DNA of 64,000 nucleotides, taken from assembly GCF_014522305.1 (NCBI RefSeq), contig NZ_CP041982.1:1369001-1433000 (forward strand), in the 5' to 3' direction. How positions within the stretch are numbered: position 1 is the stretch's first letter; the number at the start of each line of letters is the position of its first letter. This document shows, one piece after another, positions 25,185-33,424 of the stretch. The stretch comes from Lactobacillus sp. PV034. GTDB lineage: Bacteria; Bacillota; Bacilli; Lactobacillales; Lactobacillaceae. Below the pieces are notes generated by a model. The model had not been told where the DNA came from, made no database searches, and worked only from the letters and a program-made list of their open reading frames with translations. The position numbers and the translations under genes were made by a program.

Positions 25185-26666
25185 ATGGATAAAGAAATAA
25201 CCGATATCTATGGCAAGACATACAAACGCAGTTTGCTTGTTATGGTATTGATGATCGGTTCATTTTGTACGGTATTAAATGGTACTTTACTTGCTACCGC
25301 ATTACCGTCCATTATGAGAGATTTTAAAATTAATACAGCTACGGCTGAATGGTTATCAACTGCCTTCCTCTTGGTAAATGGGGTTATGATTCCACTTTCA
25401 GCATGGGTCATGGGTAAGTTTGGAGTAAAGAAAGCTTATCTTTTTGCCATGATTACTTTCTTTATTGGAACTACTTTTGCAGCCTTAGCTCCAAATTTTG
25501 GTAGCTTATTAACCGCACGTATTATCCAAGGTATTGGAGTAGGAATTACTATGCCTTTACTTCAAACTATCATGTTAACAATTTTTCCCCCTAGTGAACG
25601 TGGGGCGGCGATGGGAACGGTAGGAATCGTTATTGGACTAGCGCCTGCGATTGGTCCTACTTTATCTGGTTGGATTGTTGATAATTTAAGTTGGCGGTAC
25701 CTCTTTAGTTTAATTGCTCCTATTGCTTTTGTAGTAATTGTCTTGGCCTTTTTCTTTATGAAGGACGTTGTTCCGCTTAAAGATGATAAATTAGATTACT
25801 GGTCAGTAATTACTTCCACTATTGGTTTTGGATCATTACTTTATGGATTTTCAGAAGCTGGTAATGATGGGTGGACTGATCCAGTGATTTTAACTTTCAT
25901 GGCAGTTGGAGTTGTATTTATTCTTTTGTTTGGCTGGCGTCAAACTCACATGGATAAGCCATTTTTGGATATCTCTGTTTTTAAACATTTTGAATTTGCC
26001 TTAGCAGCCTTTTTAAGTGGTATTGTTAACTTAGCAATGGTTGGAATCGAATTGGTTTTACCACTATATATTCAAAACTTGCGTGGCGAGAGTGCCTTTA
26101 ATTCAGGACTTTTACTTTTACCAGGTGCCTTAATGATTGGTATTATGTCACCGATTACTGGTCGCTTATTTGATAAATACGGTGCTCGTAAGATGGCTAT
26201 TACTGGTATGGTAATTTTAACTTTAGGTACAGTACCATTTGTCTTTTTAACTGAAGAATCTTCAATGATTATGATTACTATTCTTTATGCAGTAAGAATG
26301 GTAGGTGTATCTTTAGTAATGATGAACGTTACTACTTCAGGAATGAACTCATTACCACTTGATAAGATGTCTCACGGAACGGCAGTTAACAATACTTTTA
26401 GACAAGTATTAACTTCAATTGGTACTGCAATTATTGTTTCAGTGCTTTCTACTGTTACTAAGAATCACATGCCAGCCCATTCAGTACTTAAGGCAACTCC
26501 GCTTAAGTATGCTTCTGGTGCAAAAGCTGCAACTTTAGATGGTTTTAATGCAGCCTTTTGGGTAAGTATCGCCTTCTGTATTGTTGCATTAGTGTTAGCC
26601 TTCTTCTTGAAGAAGGGCAATCGTGCTAGCCAAACAAAGATTTCTGTTGAAGGAGGTAAGAATTAA
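25185..26666 (+). CDS. MFS drug exporter, EmrB/QacA (DHA2) type
   Basis: 493 residues with about fourteen helices. DHA2 signatures are visible: LNGTLLATALPSI in helix 1, the loop PLSAWVMGKFGVKK after helix 2 and motif C-like VGIVIGLAPAIGPTLSGWIV in helix 5. It should export amphipathic drugs using the proton gradient. The ATG at 25185 is 6 bases after AAGGGAGA. It overlaps the next gene by one base. Expression is probably set by the divergent MerR protein. Confidence 0.88.
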   Translation: MDKEITDIYGKTYKRSLLVMVLMIGSFCTVLNGTLLATALPSIMRDFKINTATAEWLSTAFLLVNGVMIPLSAWVMGKFGVKKAYLFAMITFFIGTTFAALAPNFGSLLTARIIQGIGVGITMPLLQTIMLTIFPPSERGAAMGTVGIVIGLAPAIGPTLSGWIVDNLSWRYLFSLIAPIAFVVIVLAFFFMKDVVPLKDDKLDYWSVITSTIGFGSLLYGFSEAGNDGWTDPVILTFMAVGVVFILLFGWRQTHMDKPFLDISVFKHFEFALAAFLSGIVNLAMVGIELVLPLYIQNLRGESAFNSGLLLLPGALMIGIMSPITGRLFDKYGARKMAITGMVILTLGTVPFVFLTEESSMIMITILYAVRMVGVSLVMMNVTTSGMNSLPLDKMSHGTAVNNTFRQVLTSIGTAIIVSVLSTVTKNHMPAHSVLKATPLKYASGAKAATLDGFNAAFWVSIAFCIVALVLAFFLKKGNRASQTKISVEGGKN

Positions 26667-27349
26667 TGATTATTGTAATTTTAATTATTGCTATTTTCTT
26701 ATTTGCTTTCTTCAATATTATTCCAGGAAAATTTCATACTTTTTGGGCTTGGATATTTATGATTGCTTCCATTGTAAGCGTTGGATTTATTGTTGCTCAT
26801 GATTATAATCATTTAGGAATGAAAGAAGTTACTACAGTTAAAACTGAAAAGTTGGCTTCTGCTGTGCCAATGCCAAGTAAGGCTCAACAAGCTAAGCAAG
26901 CTCAACAAATGCAAGCGATGATTCAAGCTAATCCTGCAATGGCAGCTCAACTTCAAAAACAAGCTGCTAATACAAAGATGCCAGGGGGAATTTTGATTTA
27001 TCAACCACTTGGCAACGGTTCAGAAAAAGTTTATGTTTACCATACTACTCAAAAGAGTAAGTTAAAACCAATTAAGACTGAACATATGACAGCTAAAACA
27101 GTTACTGCTAAAAAGCCACAAGTGGAAATTAGAACTACTAAGTATGTATATAAAAATAATACTGTAAAAGTCTTCTTTGGTATTTTTGGTAGAGATAATG
27201 AATTAATTAAAAGACAATATATTTTCCATGTCCCATCTGATTGGATGGTTATTTCAACCAAAAAAGCTAAAGCTCTTCAAAAACAAATGACTGAAATGAA
27301 GCAACAACAAGCTAAAATATTAAAAAATGCTCAAACTAGTCAAAAATAA
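26666..27349 (+). CDS. DUF4811-type membrane protein
   Basis: 227 residues: two membrane helices (about 1-18 and 24-45) and a long Gln/Lys/Ala-rich soluble region with a QQAKQAQQMQ stretch (about 70-100). The DUF4811 family is commonly encoded directly after EmrB-type exporters in lactobacilli, as here (1-base overlap with the MFS gene and GGAGG 8 bases upstream). An accessory role in that efflux system is inferred. Confidence 0.75.
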   Translation: MIIVILIIAIFLFAFFNIIPGKFHTFWAWIFMIASIVSVGFIVAHDYNHLGMKEVTTVKTEKLASAVPMPSKAQQAKQAQQMQAMIQANPAMAAQLQKQAANTKMPGGILIYQPLGNGSEKVYVYHTTQKSKLKPIKTEHMTAKTVTAKKPQVEIRTTKYVYKNNTVKVFFGIFGRDNELIKRQYIFHVPSDWMVISTKKAKALQKQMTEMKQQQAKILKNAQTSQK

Positions 27350-27379
27350 AAATCGCTGAGTAATTACTCGGCGATTTTT
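27346..27379. terminator. Bidirectional terminator
   Basis: AAAAATCGCTGAGT, loop AATT, ACTCGGCGATTTTTT between the DUF4811 gene and the convergent esterase. Confidence 0.82.
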
Positions 27380-27930
27380 TGTTTGATTAAACTAGTTAAG
27401 TTATTAGTTAATAATTCGATACCTGCTTGATTAAGATGAACTCCATCATCTTGCAGAAGTTCATTTGGATGGCCAGTTTCCATCATTTTTTTGTTAAGGT
27501 TTAAAAAGGGTAAATGGTGAATAAAACTGCACTGTTGTGCGATTAAAGTAAACTGAAGTGTACGTGGCCATGACTGGTTAGGATCAATTTTCCAATTTGT
27601 ATAAGAAGGACCCATTAAAATAACTTTATGAGGATTTAATTTTTTAACAAGTGTATTTAAGTTGTAGGCGTAACGACCAGCATTTAATCCGTTGTAAACA
27701 CTATCATCATTAGTTCCTAAACCTAAGGTAACAAGATCATAATGCTGATTTAAAATCCGTTTAGGAAGGAAGTCCGCTGCTTCTTCCGTGGTTAAACCAG
27801 GAATTGATTCATTAGTAATATTATATTTAGGAAAATTATTTATCAAAGCGTTAGTGACTCTGTCAGTAGGATGGCCATTAGTATAACCTGCAAGGAGAGA
27901 GTCACCAAACAAGATTATCTTTTTTGCCAT
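27364..27930 (-). CDS. SGNH/GDSL-type esterase
   Basis: 188 residues with the four SGNH blocks: Ser in LFGDSLLAG, Gly in PGLTTEE, Asn in GLGTNDD and the Asp/His pair in DDGVHLN. No signal peptide, so it is a cytosolic esterase or acyl hydrolase acting on small acyl substrates. Start ATG 27930 gives the family-like MAKKIILFGDS with AAAGAAA upstream; an in-frame ATG at 27939 is possible. Its 3' end overlaps the terminator. Confidence 0.82.
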   Translation of the reverse strand: MAKKIILFGDSLLAGYTNGHPTDRVTNALINNFPKYNITNESIPGLTTEEAADFLPKRILNQHYDLVTLGLGTNDDSVYNGLNAGRYAYNLNTLVKKLNPHKVILMGPSYTNWKIDPNQSWPRTLQFTLIAQQCSFIHHLPFLNLNKKMMETGHPNELLQDDGVHLNQAGIELLTNNLTSLIKQKIAE

Positions 27931-28010
27931 TGTTAACATTTCTTTCTATTCAGTTATATGATACTCTGAACCCGGAAGTAATACTAGCAATAAGGAAGAA
28001 GGCGATTCAG

Positions 28011-28841
28011 ATGAATAAAGAATATTTACATTTAACTCCTGATGAATGGGAGAGTTTAATGCCTCCAAGTAGTTCTAAAAGTGGCTGGGCTTTTATTAAT
28101 TATGTATTAAATAAAGAAATTGTAGTACAGCAGAATTCATTACAGGAATTGAACTGGCGTATATCTAGTCCCTATATTATAGGAATTGCAGGTTCAGTTG
28201 CTGCTGGAAAAACTACATTTGCACAGAATTTAAAAGCAAATTTAGAAAAAGAAGATAGAAAAGTTGAGATTATTTCAACTGATAGTTTCTTGATGTCCAA
28301 TGCAGAATTAACGGCTAAAGATCTAATGGATCAGAAGGGATTTCCAATTTCAATCAATTGGAATGCACTAAATAATTTTTTAAAAAATGTGAAATTAGGA
28401 AATACTAATATCCCATATCGTCTATATTCTCAAGAACGATCTGATTTAGTGCCTGATAAAGTAGGTATTTTACCTCAAACAGACGTCTTAATAGTAGAAG
28501 GAATAAATATTTTAGAGTTGCCAACAAATAATGGTGAGATGCCGAGTGATTATGTCGACTATGCAATTTATCTGGATAGTAGCGAAACTAATTTAGAAGC
28601 GTGGTATCTGGAACGCTATCATAGAATGTTAGATCTTAATCGAGATAATCCCGATAATTTCTTTTATAAGTGGGCTCATACTGATAGGCAAAAAGCTGAT
28701 GAATTTGCAAAAGAAGTTTGGCTTAATGTTAATATTAAGAACTTACATGAATATATTGCTCCAACAAAAAAGCGGGCAGATATGATTGTAACTAAGTCTT
28801 TTGATCATTCCATTAGCGCAATTGACTTAAAACAAATTTAG
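28011..28841 (+). CDS. coaA: Type I pantothenate kinase, shortened
   Basis: Similar to CoaA throughout, including P-loop GSVAAGKTT, the substrate region EIISTDSF, VLIVEGIN and the late THTDRQKAD block. It catalyses the first committed step of coenzyme A synthesis. At 276 residues it is about 40 shorter than E. coli CoaA; the gap lies between the amino-terminal YLHLTPDEW helix and the P-loop, where the helical insert is missing. ATG 28011 has AAGGAAGAAGG 8 bases upstream; the longer upstream frame overlaps the divergent gene and lacks a site. Followed 10 bases later by efp. Confidence 0.82.
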   Translation: MNKEYLHLTPDEWESLMPPSSSKSGWAFINYVLNKEIVVQQNSLQELNWRISSPYIIGIAGSVAAGKTTFAQNLKANLEKEDRKVEIISTDSFLMSNAELTAKDLMDQKGFPISINWNALNNFLKNVKLGNTNIPYRLYSQERSDLVPDKVGILPQTDVLIVEGINILELPTNNGEMPSDYVDYAIYLDSSETNLEAWYLERYHRMLDLNRDNPDNFFYKWAHTDRQKADEFAKEVWLNVNIKNLHEYIAPTKKRADMIVTKSFDHSISAIDLKQI

Positions 28842-28851
28842 GAGAAAATTT

Positions 28852-29409
28852 ATGGAAGCAATCAATTTAAAAAAAGGTATGATTTTTAATCAAAATGGTA
28901 AGTTAACGGAAGTTTTAAAGAGTAATCACCACAAGCCTGGTAAAGGTAATACAGTAATGCAAATGGACTTAAGGGATGTTCTAAGTGGAGCAGTGGTGCA
29001 TAAGACTATGCGTCCTAGTGAAAAGATTGAATTAGTAGATGTTGCTTTAAAAAAGGCACAGTATCTTTATGATGATGAGAGTAACTATATTTTTATGGAT
29101 CAACAAACTTATGAACAATATATGATTCCCAAAGAACACTTAGCTAATGAGGCTCATTATTTATTACCTAATATTGATGTTGAATTAAAATTTACCGATG
29201 AAGGAAAATTAATTGGGATTAACTTACCTTCAACCGTAAAAATGAAGGTTACTGAAACTCAACCCGAAATTAAAGGTGCAACTGCTGCAGGTGGCGGAAA
29301 ACCAGCAACAATGGAAACAGGCTTGGTAGTAACAGTGCCAGATTTTATTAATGAAGGCGAAGAATTAATTATCGGTACTGAAACTGGGGATTATAAAGGC
29401 CGTGCATAA
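28852..29409 (+). CDS. efp: Translation elongation factor P
   Basis: 185 residues with the three-domain EF-P fold. The loop SNHHKPGKGN carries Lys31 at the position modified in some bacteria. The carboxy-terminal TGDYKGRA is typical. It helps the ribosome through polyproline stretches. AGGAG is 8 bases upstream. It is probably co-transcribed with coaA. No modification enzyme is seen here. Confidence 0.94.
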   Translation: MEAINLKKGMIFNQNGKLTEVLKSNHHKPGKGNTVMQMDLRDVLSGAVVHKTMRPSEKIELVDVALKKAQYLYDDESNYIFMDQQTYEQYMIPKEHLANEAHYLLPNIDVELKFTDEGKLIGINLPSTVKMKVTETQPEIKGATAAGGGKPATMETGLVVTVPDFINEGEELIIGTETGDYKGRA

Positions 29410-29422
29410 AATTAATTTGACG

Positions 29423-29454
29423 AAAAAAAGCGAGTTTTAATAAACTCGCTTTTA
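29423..29454. terminator. Bidirectional terminator
   Basis: AAAAAAAGCGAGTTT, loop, AAACTCGCTTTTA between efp and the convergent mscL. Confidence 0.85.
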
Positions 29455-29832
29455 ATTATCTTCTTGATTTTTTTGACTTACAAGTTGATCTCTAATTTCT
29501 TTTAAGTAAATTTCTTCTTGAGATGGAGCAGTTTCTTTTTCCTTCATTGGGAAAACTTTTGTGACAGCCTTCATGAGTAAGAAGATTACGAAAGCAATAA
29601 TGATAAAGTTAATTACGGCATTAAGGAAACTCCCGTATTTAAAAGTAGCATCTCCTACTTTTAAGGCTAAATCTGATAGATCAATCTTACCAATGAAGAG
29701 CCCAATTAAGGGGTTAATTAAGTTAGTTACCAAAGAATTGACAATTGCGGTAAAAGCACCACCGATGATTACGGCGATTGCTAAACCCATGACATTGCCA
29801 CGAGAAATAAAGTCTTTAAACTCTTTTAGCAT
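29452..29832 (-). CDS. mscL: Large-conductance mechanosensitive channel
   Basis: 126 residues with the MscL amphipathic start (MLKEFKDFISRGNVMGLAIA), pore helix with AxxGG-like VIIGGAFTAIV, second helix and a charged carboxy-terminal helix (EIYLKEIRDQL). It opens under membrane tension to release solutes on osmotic downshock. ATG 29832 is 8 bases after AAAAGGAG; the upstream ATG 29850 would include that site and is rejected. Confidence 0.93.
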   Translation of the reverse strand: MLKEFKDFISRGNVMGLAIAVIIGGAFTAIVNSLVTNLINPLIGLFIGKIDLSDLALKVGDATFKYGSFLNAVINFIIIAFVIFLLMKAVTKVFPMKEKETAPSQEEIYLKEIRDQLVSQKNQEDN

Positions 29833-29967
29833 ATTTTTACTCCTTTTCATTTATTTAGTTATATCTTATATTTAAATTATAAATAAATTATGAATATTGT
29901 GAAAAATTTTTTAGAACTCTAATTCCCAGTCTAATAGGCCTTACAAATTTTTGGAAAATGTCAATCC

Positions 29968-30039
29968 TTGTATTCGATTTTTTTCACTTATATACTATAT
30001 ATCGATGCGAAAAAGCGGACAAGGCACGATATATAGTAT
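29968..30039 (+). promoter_or_regulatory. pnuC promoter with 13-bp inverted repeat (operator or NAD+-II-type RNA)
   Basis: TTGTAT (29968-29973), 17 bases, TATACT (29991-29996). A perfect 13-bp inverted repeat spans 29992-30004 and 30027-30039 (ATACTATATATCG and its complement), with TGC/GCA extending it inward around loop GAAAAAGCGGACAAG. Lactobacillales pnuC genes can carry a NAD+-II (pnuC-motif) riboswitch, and the stem-loop before the start would suit one. But the left arm overlaps the -10, so a DNA operator is equally possible. Confidence 0.5.
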
Positions 30040-30069
30040 TGTGACCTAATAATGAAAGGAAGATAGAAT

Positions 30070-30846
30070 ATGCAAGAATCGACATCACTCACTGGTTCAG
30101 TGTCTACCAAAAAAGACAACTATTTTGTATGGTTATTTAAACAACTTAAGGGGTGGCCAATCCAAAACTACATGTTGTGGTTTTTTGCTTTTGGTTTCCA
30201 ATTAGCTTTATTAATTGAAACTAAAATTACAGCTCTCAGTTTAATTACCTTTATTGGAACGTTAATTGGAACACTTTGTGTATTGGCTATCAATGCGACT
30301 AAGGCAATTAATGGCTGGCTTGGATTGTTGTCAGCTGCATGTTTTATCTATGCTGGCTTAGAAGCAAAAAATTATTTGTCAATTTTTGAGCAAATGGCTT
30401 ATATTCTTACTTTAGATTTACCAATTATTTTTTCAGTTAAGTCTTGGAACGATGATACTAAGAATCATTTACGTAAGTTTGGCCCAAAGCAATGGGTAAT
30501 TGCAATTGTAGGTACTTTACTTGTATATGTGGTTTCTGGATATTTAATTGGCCACTTTACTAATGATCCTCGTCCTTGGATTGATGCAATTAGTTTTTCA
30601 ATTTCATTAACTGCAGGAATTATGTGCTTTATGCGTTACAACAATCAATATTTCTGGTGGACAGCTAGTGGAGTCTTTCAATTGATTCTTTGGGGCATCA
30701 CTTATGCACAAGGGGATGCATCCCTGGCAATGGCGGTTAATGCCTTAATTTATGTGGTAAATGACATTTTAGCCTTTACAGTTTCTCCGTGGTTTAATCG
30801 TGGACGTCGTCTTAAAGGACTTCGTGAAATTAAAGGTCAAGAATAA
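30070..30846 (+). CDS. pnuC: PnuC-type nicotinamide riboside transporter
   Basis: 258 residues with seven predicted helices. The PnuC hallmarks are visible: the WPIQNYMLW entry segment, a middle NDDTKNHLRKF loop, and FRYNNQYFWW... YAQGDASLAMAVN late in the protein. It imports nicotinamide riboside or mononucleotide for NAD synthesis by facilitated diffusion. AAAGGAAG lies 8 bases upstream. Single gene with a large inverted repeat in its promoter. Confidence 0.9.
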   Translation: MQESTSLTGSVSTKKDNYFVWLFKQLKGWPIQNYMLWFFAFGFQLALLIETKITALSLITFIGTLIGTLCVLAINATKAINGWLGLLSAACFIYAGLEAKNYLSIFEQMAYILTLDLPIIFSVKSWNDDTKNHLRKFGPKQWVIAIVGTLLVYVVSGYLIGHFTNDPRPWIDAISFSISLTAGIMCFMRYNNQYFWWTASGVFQLILWGITYAQGDASLAMAVNALIYVVNDILAFTVSPWFNRGRRLKGLREIKGQE

Positions 30847-30852
30847 CTTAGC

Positions 30853-30882
30853 AAAAAGAGCTCATTGCATGAGCTCTTTTTC
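30853..30882 (+). terminator. Terminator after pnuC
   Basis: AAAAAGAGCTCAT, loop, ATGAGCTCTTTTTC immediately after the stop. Confidence 0.87.
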
Positions 30883-30952
30883 TTTTAATTGTATTTAATT
30901 TTATTCTTTCGTTAAACTAGAAATAAAAATTTTGAAATAGTGAGGAATAAGT

Positions 30953-31501
30953 ATGGAAGAAGAATTACTTGCTTTAACACATGAAGAAGGTAATTGGCTT
31001 AAAAAGGCTAGCCAGTTAAAAGGAATAATTAACAATAATGCTTATATTCGGCTAAATGCAGGTATTTTATCTGTTAATCAAATTAATGAGTTATTAGCTA
31101 GTTATCCTGGAACTATCTTCTTTTATGGATCTCATGGTCATTTTCTTTACTATAAGCAATTGATTGATATGAATTATGACCCGAAAGAATTGGGGCATAA
31201 AATTATTGAATCAGATATTTTAGCTACTTTAAAATCTGGAACAAAAAAGGAAATTATTATTCCTGATCAAACGAATTCCTTGACGAGATTCGTAATAGAT
31301 AAATATAAGGGTGTCTTTGATAAAGAACATAAATTTGCGGGTGTAGTAGAAACGGTAGAGGATATTTATCCTTTAGTTGAATATTACTTAAAAGAAACTG
31401 GGCAAAAATTAGTAGATGACCCCACTAGTAAGCAGGGAGCACAGTACCATCAAAATGCAGAAACTGATGCGGAAACTGGCGCTAGTGAGTGGGAAGGATA
31501 G
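30953..31501 (+). CDS. PAS-domain protein with a flavinylation-like tail, copy 1
   Basis: 182 residues, cytosolic, with an amino-terminal helix (EEGNWLKKASQL), a PAS-like fold (about 27-150: YIRLNAGILSVNQIN, then strands ending GVVETVEDIYPLVEYY) of the DUF438/PAS_10 kind, and the shared tail KETGQKLVDDP. It ends in DAETGAS (residues 172-178), matching the ApbE/Ftp flavin-transferase recognition motif Dxx(S/T)GA(T/S). A paralogue with three such motifs is at 32646. PAS domains bind small molecules or cofactors. A redox role with covalent FMN is inferred, not shown. Confidence 0.7.
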   Translation: MEEELLALTHEEGNWLKKASQLKGIINNNAYIRLNAGILSVNQINELLASYPGTIFFYGSHGHFLYYKQLIDMNYDPKELGHKIIESDILATLKSGTKKEIIIPDQTNSLTRFVIDKYKGVFDKEHKFAGVVETVEDIYPLVEYYLKETGQKLVDDPTSKQGAQYHQNAETDAETGASEWEG

Positions 31502-31611
31502 GTTTCTTTCGATTAATTAAACATAATTTTTGGATTAAATAAGGATCTATTCTAAAATTTAGCTATAAAAATAATTTTAACTGAGAAGAAACTTATTGGA
31601 AAGGCATGAAG

Positions 31612-32574
31612 ATGAGTATTTCAATTATACAAGGCGTTTTAAATATACCTGGAGCTCAAGAAAAAATTAGAGCTAAGGGTATTGAAAAACCGGGATTTCT
31701 GGATAATTATACCTTAATTGATGTAGAAACAACTGGACTTAGCCCATATCGAAATCGAATTACGGAAATGGGAGCATTAAAAGTTCGTCATGGTGAAGTA
31801 GTAGCGACATTTTCTGAATTAGTAAAGTTTCCAGATAGTAATAAGGTTCCAGCCTTTTTAACAAAATTAAATGGAATTGATGAGGAAGCAATTGAAACTA
31901 AAGGGATGCCAGTAGATAAAGCGATAAAGGAATATCGCCAGTTTATTGGGAGTGATATAATTGTTGGCTATAATGTTAATTTTGACTTGAATTTTGTCTA
32001 TGATTTAACTGAAAAATATCATTTGCCAGTTTTGAGCAATGACTATGTTGATGTTTTACGTTTAGCAAGAAGTTTTTACAATCATGAAACTCATAATCGC
32101 TTGATTGATTGTATGCAGCGAATGGGGATTGCTGAATCGCAAGAACACCGTGGCTTAGATGATTGTCTTGATACTAAAAAAGTCTATGATAATTTACGCG
32201 AGAACTTTACTCAAACTCATATGTTACGGGCACATGAATCCGTTAAGTCAATTGATTTAACTAATGAATGGCCTGATATTGTAAAACAAACTCATGCCTT
32301 TAGAAGTCCATTTAAAAATAAAAATATTGTGCTTACAGGAGATTTGACTTTAGATGAAGTTGAATTAGGGAATGCAATTAAAAACCTAGGTGGCTTTATC
32401 CAAGATCATGTTGATGACTATACAAATTTTGTTTTTATGGGCGATGGCGACTTCTTTAGAACTGATTTAGTGGAATTGAATCGGGCTAAGGCTTTAAAGA
32501 AACAAGGGCAGAAAATTAATACTTGGTCAGAAAAATTTTTCCTAAATGTATTAGATAATTGGGCCAGATCATAA
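31612..32574 (+). CDS. DEDDh 3'-5' exonuclease with carboxy-terminal BRCT domain
   Basis: 320 residues. An epsilon-type exonuclease domain has DVETTG (Asp/Glu metal ligands), VGYNVNFDLNF and HRGLDDC, the full DEDDh set. A BRCT domain follows (about 230-318, with NIVLTGDLTLDEVELGNAI and the terminal tryptophan-containing W-S/NW helix). It could proofread or trim DNA during repair. It lies between two PAS-domain proteins. I choose ATG 31612, 7 bases after AAAGG, over ATG 31606 which lies too close to the site. Confidence 0.85.
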   Translation: MSISIIQGVLNIPGAQEKIRAKGIEKPGFLDNYTLIDVETTGLSPYRNRITEMGALKVRHGEVVATFSELVKFPDSNKVPAFLTKLNGIDEEAIETKGMPVDKAIKEYRQFIGSDIIVGYNVNFDLNFVYDLTEKYHLPVLSNDYVDVLRLARSFYNHETHNRLIDCMQRMGIAESQEHRGLDDCLDTKKVYDNLRENFTQTHMLRAHESVKSIDLTNEWPDIVKQTHAFRSPFKNKNIVLTGDLTLDEVELGNAIKNLGGFIQDHVDDYTNFVFMGDGDFFRTDLVELNRAKALKKQGQKINTWSEKFFLNVLDNWARS

Positions 32575-32582
32575 TTAGGTAT

Positions 32583-32611
32583 TTGTGTGAAAAGCGCTTA
32601 CATTGTATAAT
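32583..32611 (+). promoter_or_regulatory. Promoter with cre-like palindrome before PAS protein 2
   Basis: TTGTGT (32583-32588), 17 bases, TATAAT (32606-32611). Within the spacer, TGAAAAGCGCTTACA (32588-32602) resembles a CcpA catabolite-responsive site, with one extra base relative to the perfect palindrome. If real, glucose would repress the gene. Confidence 0.45.
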
Positions 32612-32645
32612 CAAGTTGTAATTGATATGTACAAGGAGAAAGAAA

Positions 32646-33356
32646 ATGGCTGAGCCTGATTGGTTAAAGAAAATACCGGAAGAAAAATACTTAAACGAAG
32701 ATTTTACTGCTAGTGGTAAGGCAAAATATACTATTGATGGAATCAATAAGGAAGATCCAGAGTGGTTAGAAAAAGCTGCTAAAAAAGTTCACGCGGCTGA
32801 AGGTGACGACTACGTTAAATTAGATGCGGGTTTATTAACAGTTAATCAATTAAACTGGATGTTACATCAGACCTTAGGAGAATTAACTTTTGTCGATGAG
32901 AACAATCAATTTCTTTGGTACAACCGTCCAGTTGATCCAGATAAGAAAAAGCTGGCTAAGCGTGTCCCTAGTCAAGTAGGTGATACCATGGGAGCGGTAC
33001 ACCCGAATGTGAGAGATGTAATTCCAGAAGCGAAAAAAGTTGTTTATGCGTTACGTAATAAAGTAGACGGACATACTGAAGTTAAAATGCCTGTACCAAA
33101 TGGTAATCGGCATAAAATGATTCTTCATAATTATCGTAGGATAGAAGATGATGAAGGAAATTATGCAGGTATTTATGAATGGGTACAAGACTTATATCCA
33201 TTAGTTAAGTATTTCTGCGAAACTACTGGTCAGAAACTAGTAGATGATCCCGATGCTGTAAGTGGTGCAACTTTTAAGCGAGATGCACAGAGTGGTGCCT
33301 CAATAAAAGAAGAAAGTCCAAAAATAGATAGTAATTCTGGTGCTTCACAACATTAA
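32646..33356 (+). CDS. PAS-domain protein with three flavinylation-like motifs, copy 2
   Basis: 236 residues, cytosolic, no signal peptide. An amino-terminal charged region (1-55) precedes a PAS_10/DUF438-like domain (about 56-185; LDAGLLTVNQLNWML, then GNYAGIYEWVQDLYPLVKYF). After the shared TGQKLVDDP the tail reads DAVSGAT (203-209), DAQSGAS (213-219) and DSNSGAS (228-234): three copies of the Dxx(S/T)GA(T/S) motif to which ApbE/Ftp links FMN in NqrB/C, RnfG and fumarate reductases. No ApbE gene is in the window. ATG 32646 follows AAGGAGAAAG. A multi-flavin electron carrier or sensor is inferred. Confidence 0.75.
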   Translation: MAEPDWLKKIPEEKYLNEDFTASGKAKYTIDGINKEDPEWLEKAAKKVHAAEGDDYVKLDAGLLTVNQLNWMLHQTLGELTFVDENNQFLWYNRPVDPDKKKLAKRVPSQVGDTMGAVHPNVRDVIPEAKKVVYALRNKVDGHTEVKMPVPNGNRHKMILHNYRRIEDDEGNYAGIYEWVQDLYPLVKYFCETTGQKLVDDPDAVSGATFKRDAQSGASIKEESPKIDSNSGASQH

Positions 33357-33370
33357 ACAGTTATCATACT

Positions 33371-33409
33371 AATAAAACCCCGAATTTTATATGAATTCGG
33401 GGTTTTATT
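33371..33409. terminator. Bidirectional terminator
   Basis: AATAAAACCCCGAATT, loop, GAATTCGGGGTTTTATT between convergent genes. Confidence 0.88.
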
Positions 33410-33424
33410 AATTATTATTTGAAT

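Noticed and set aside
25208..25411. Minus-strand open frame inside the MFS exporter gene
   Set aside because: A shadow frame opposite a well-supported gene, without a binding site or family motifs. Similar shadow frames elsewhere (for example 2493-2774, 14969-15193, 41032-41247) were dropped for the same reason.
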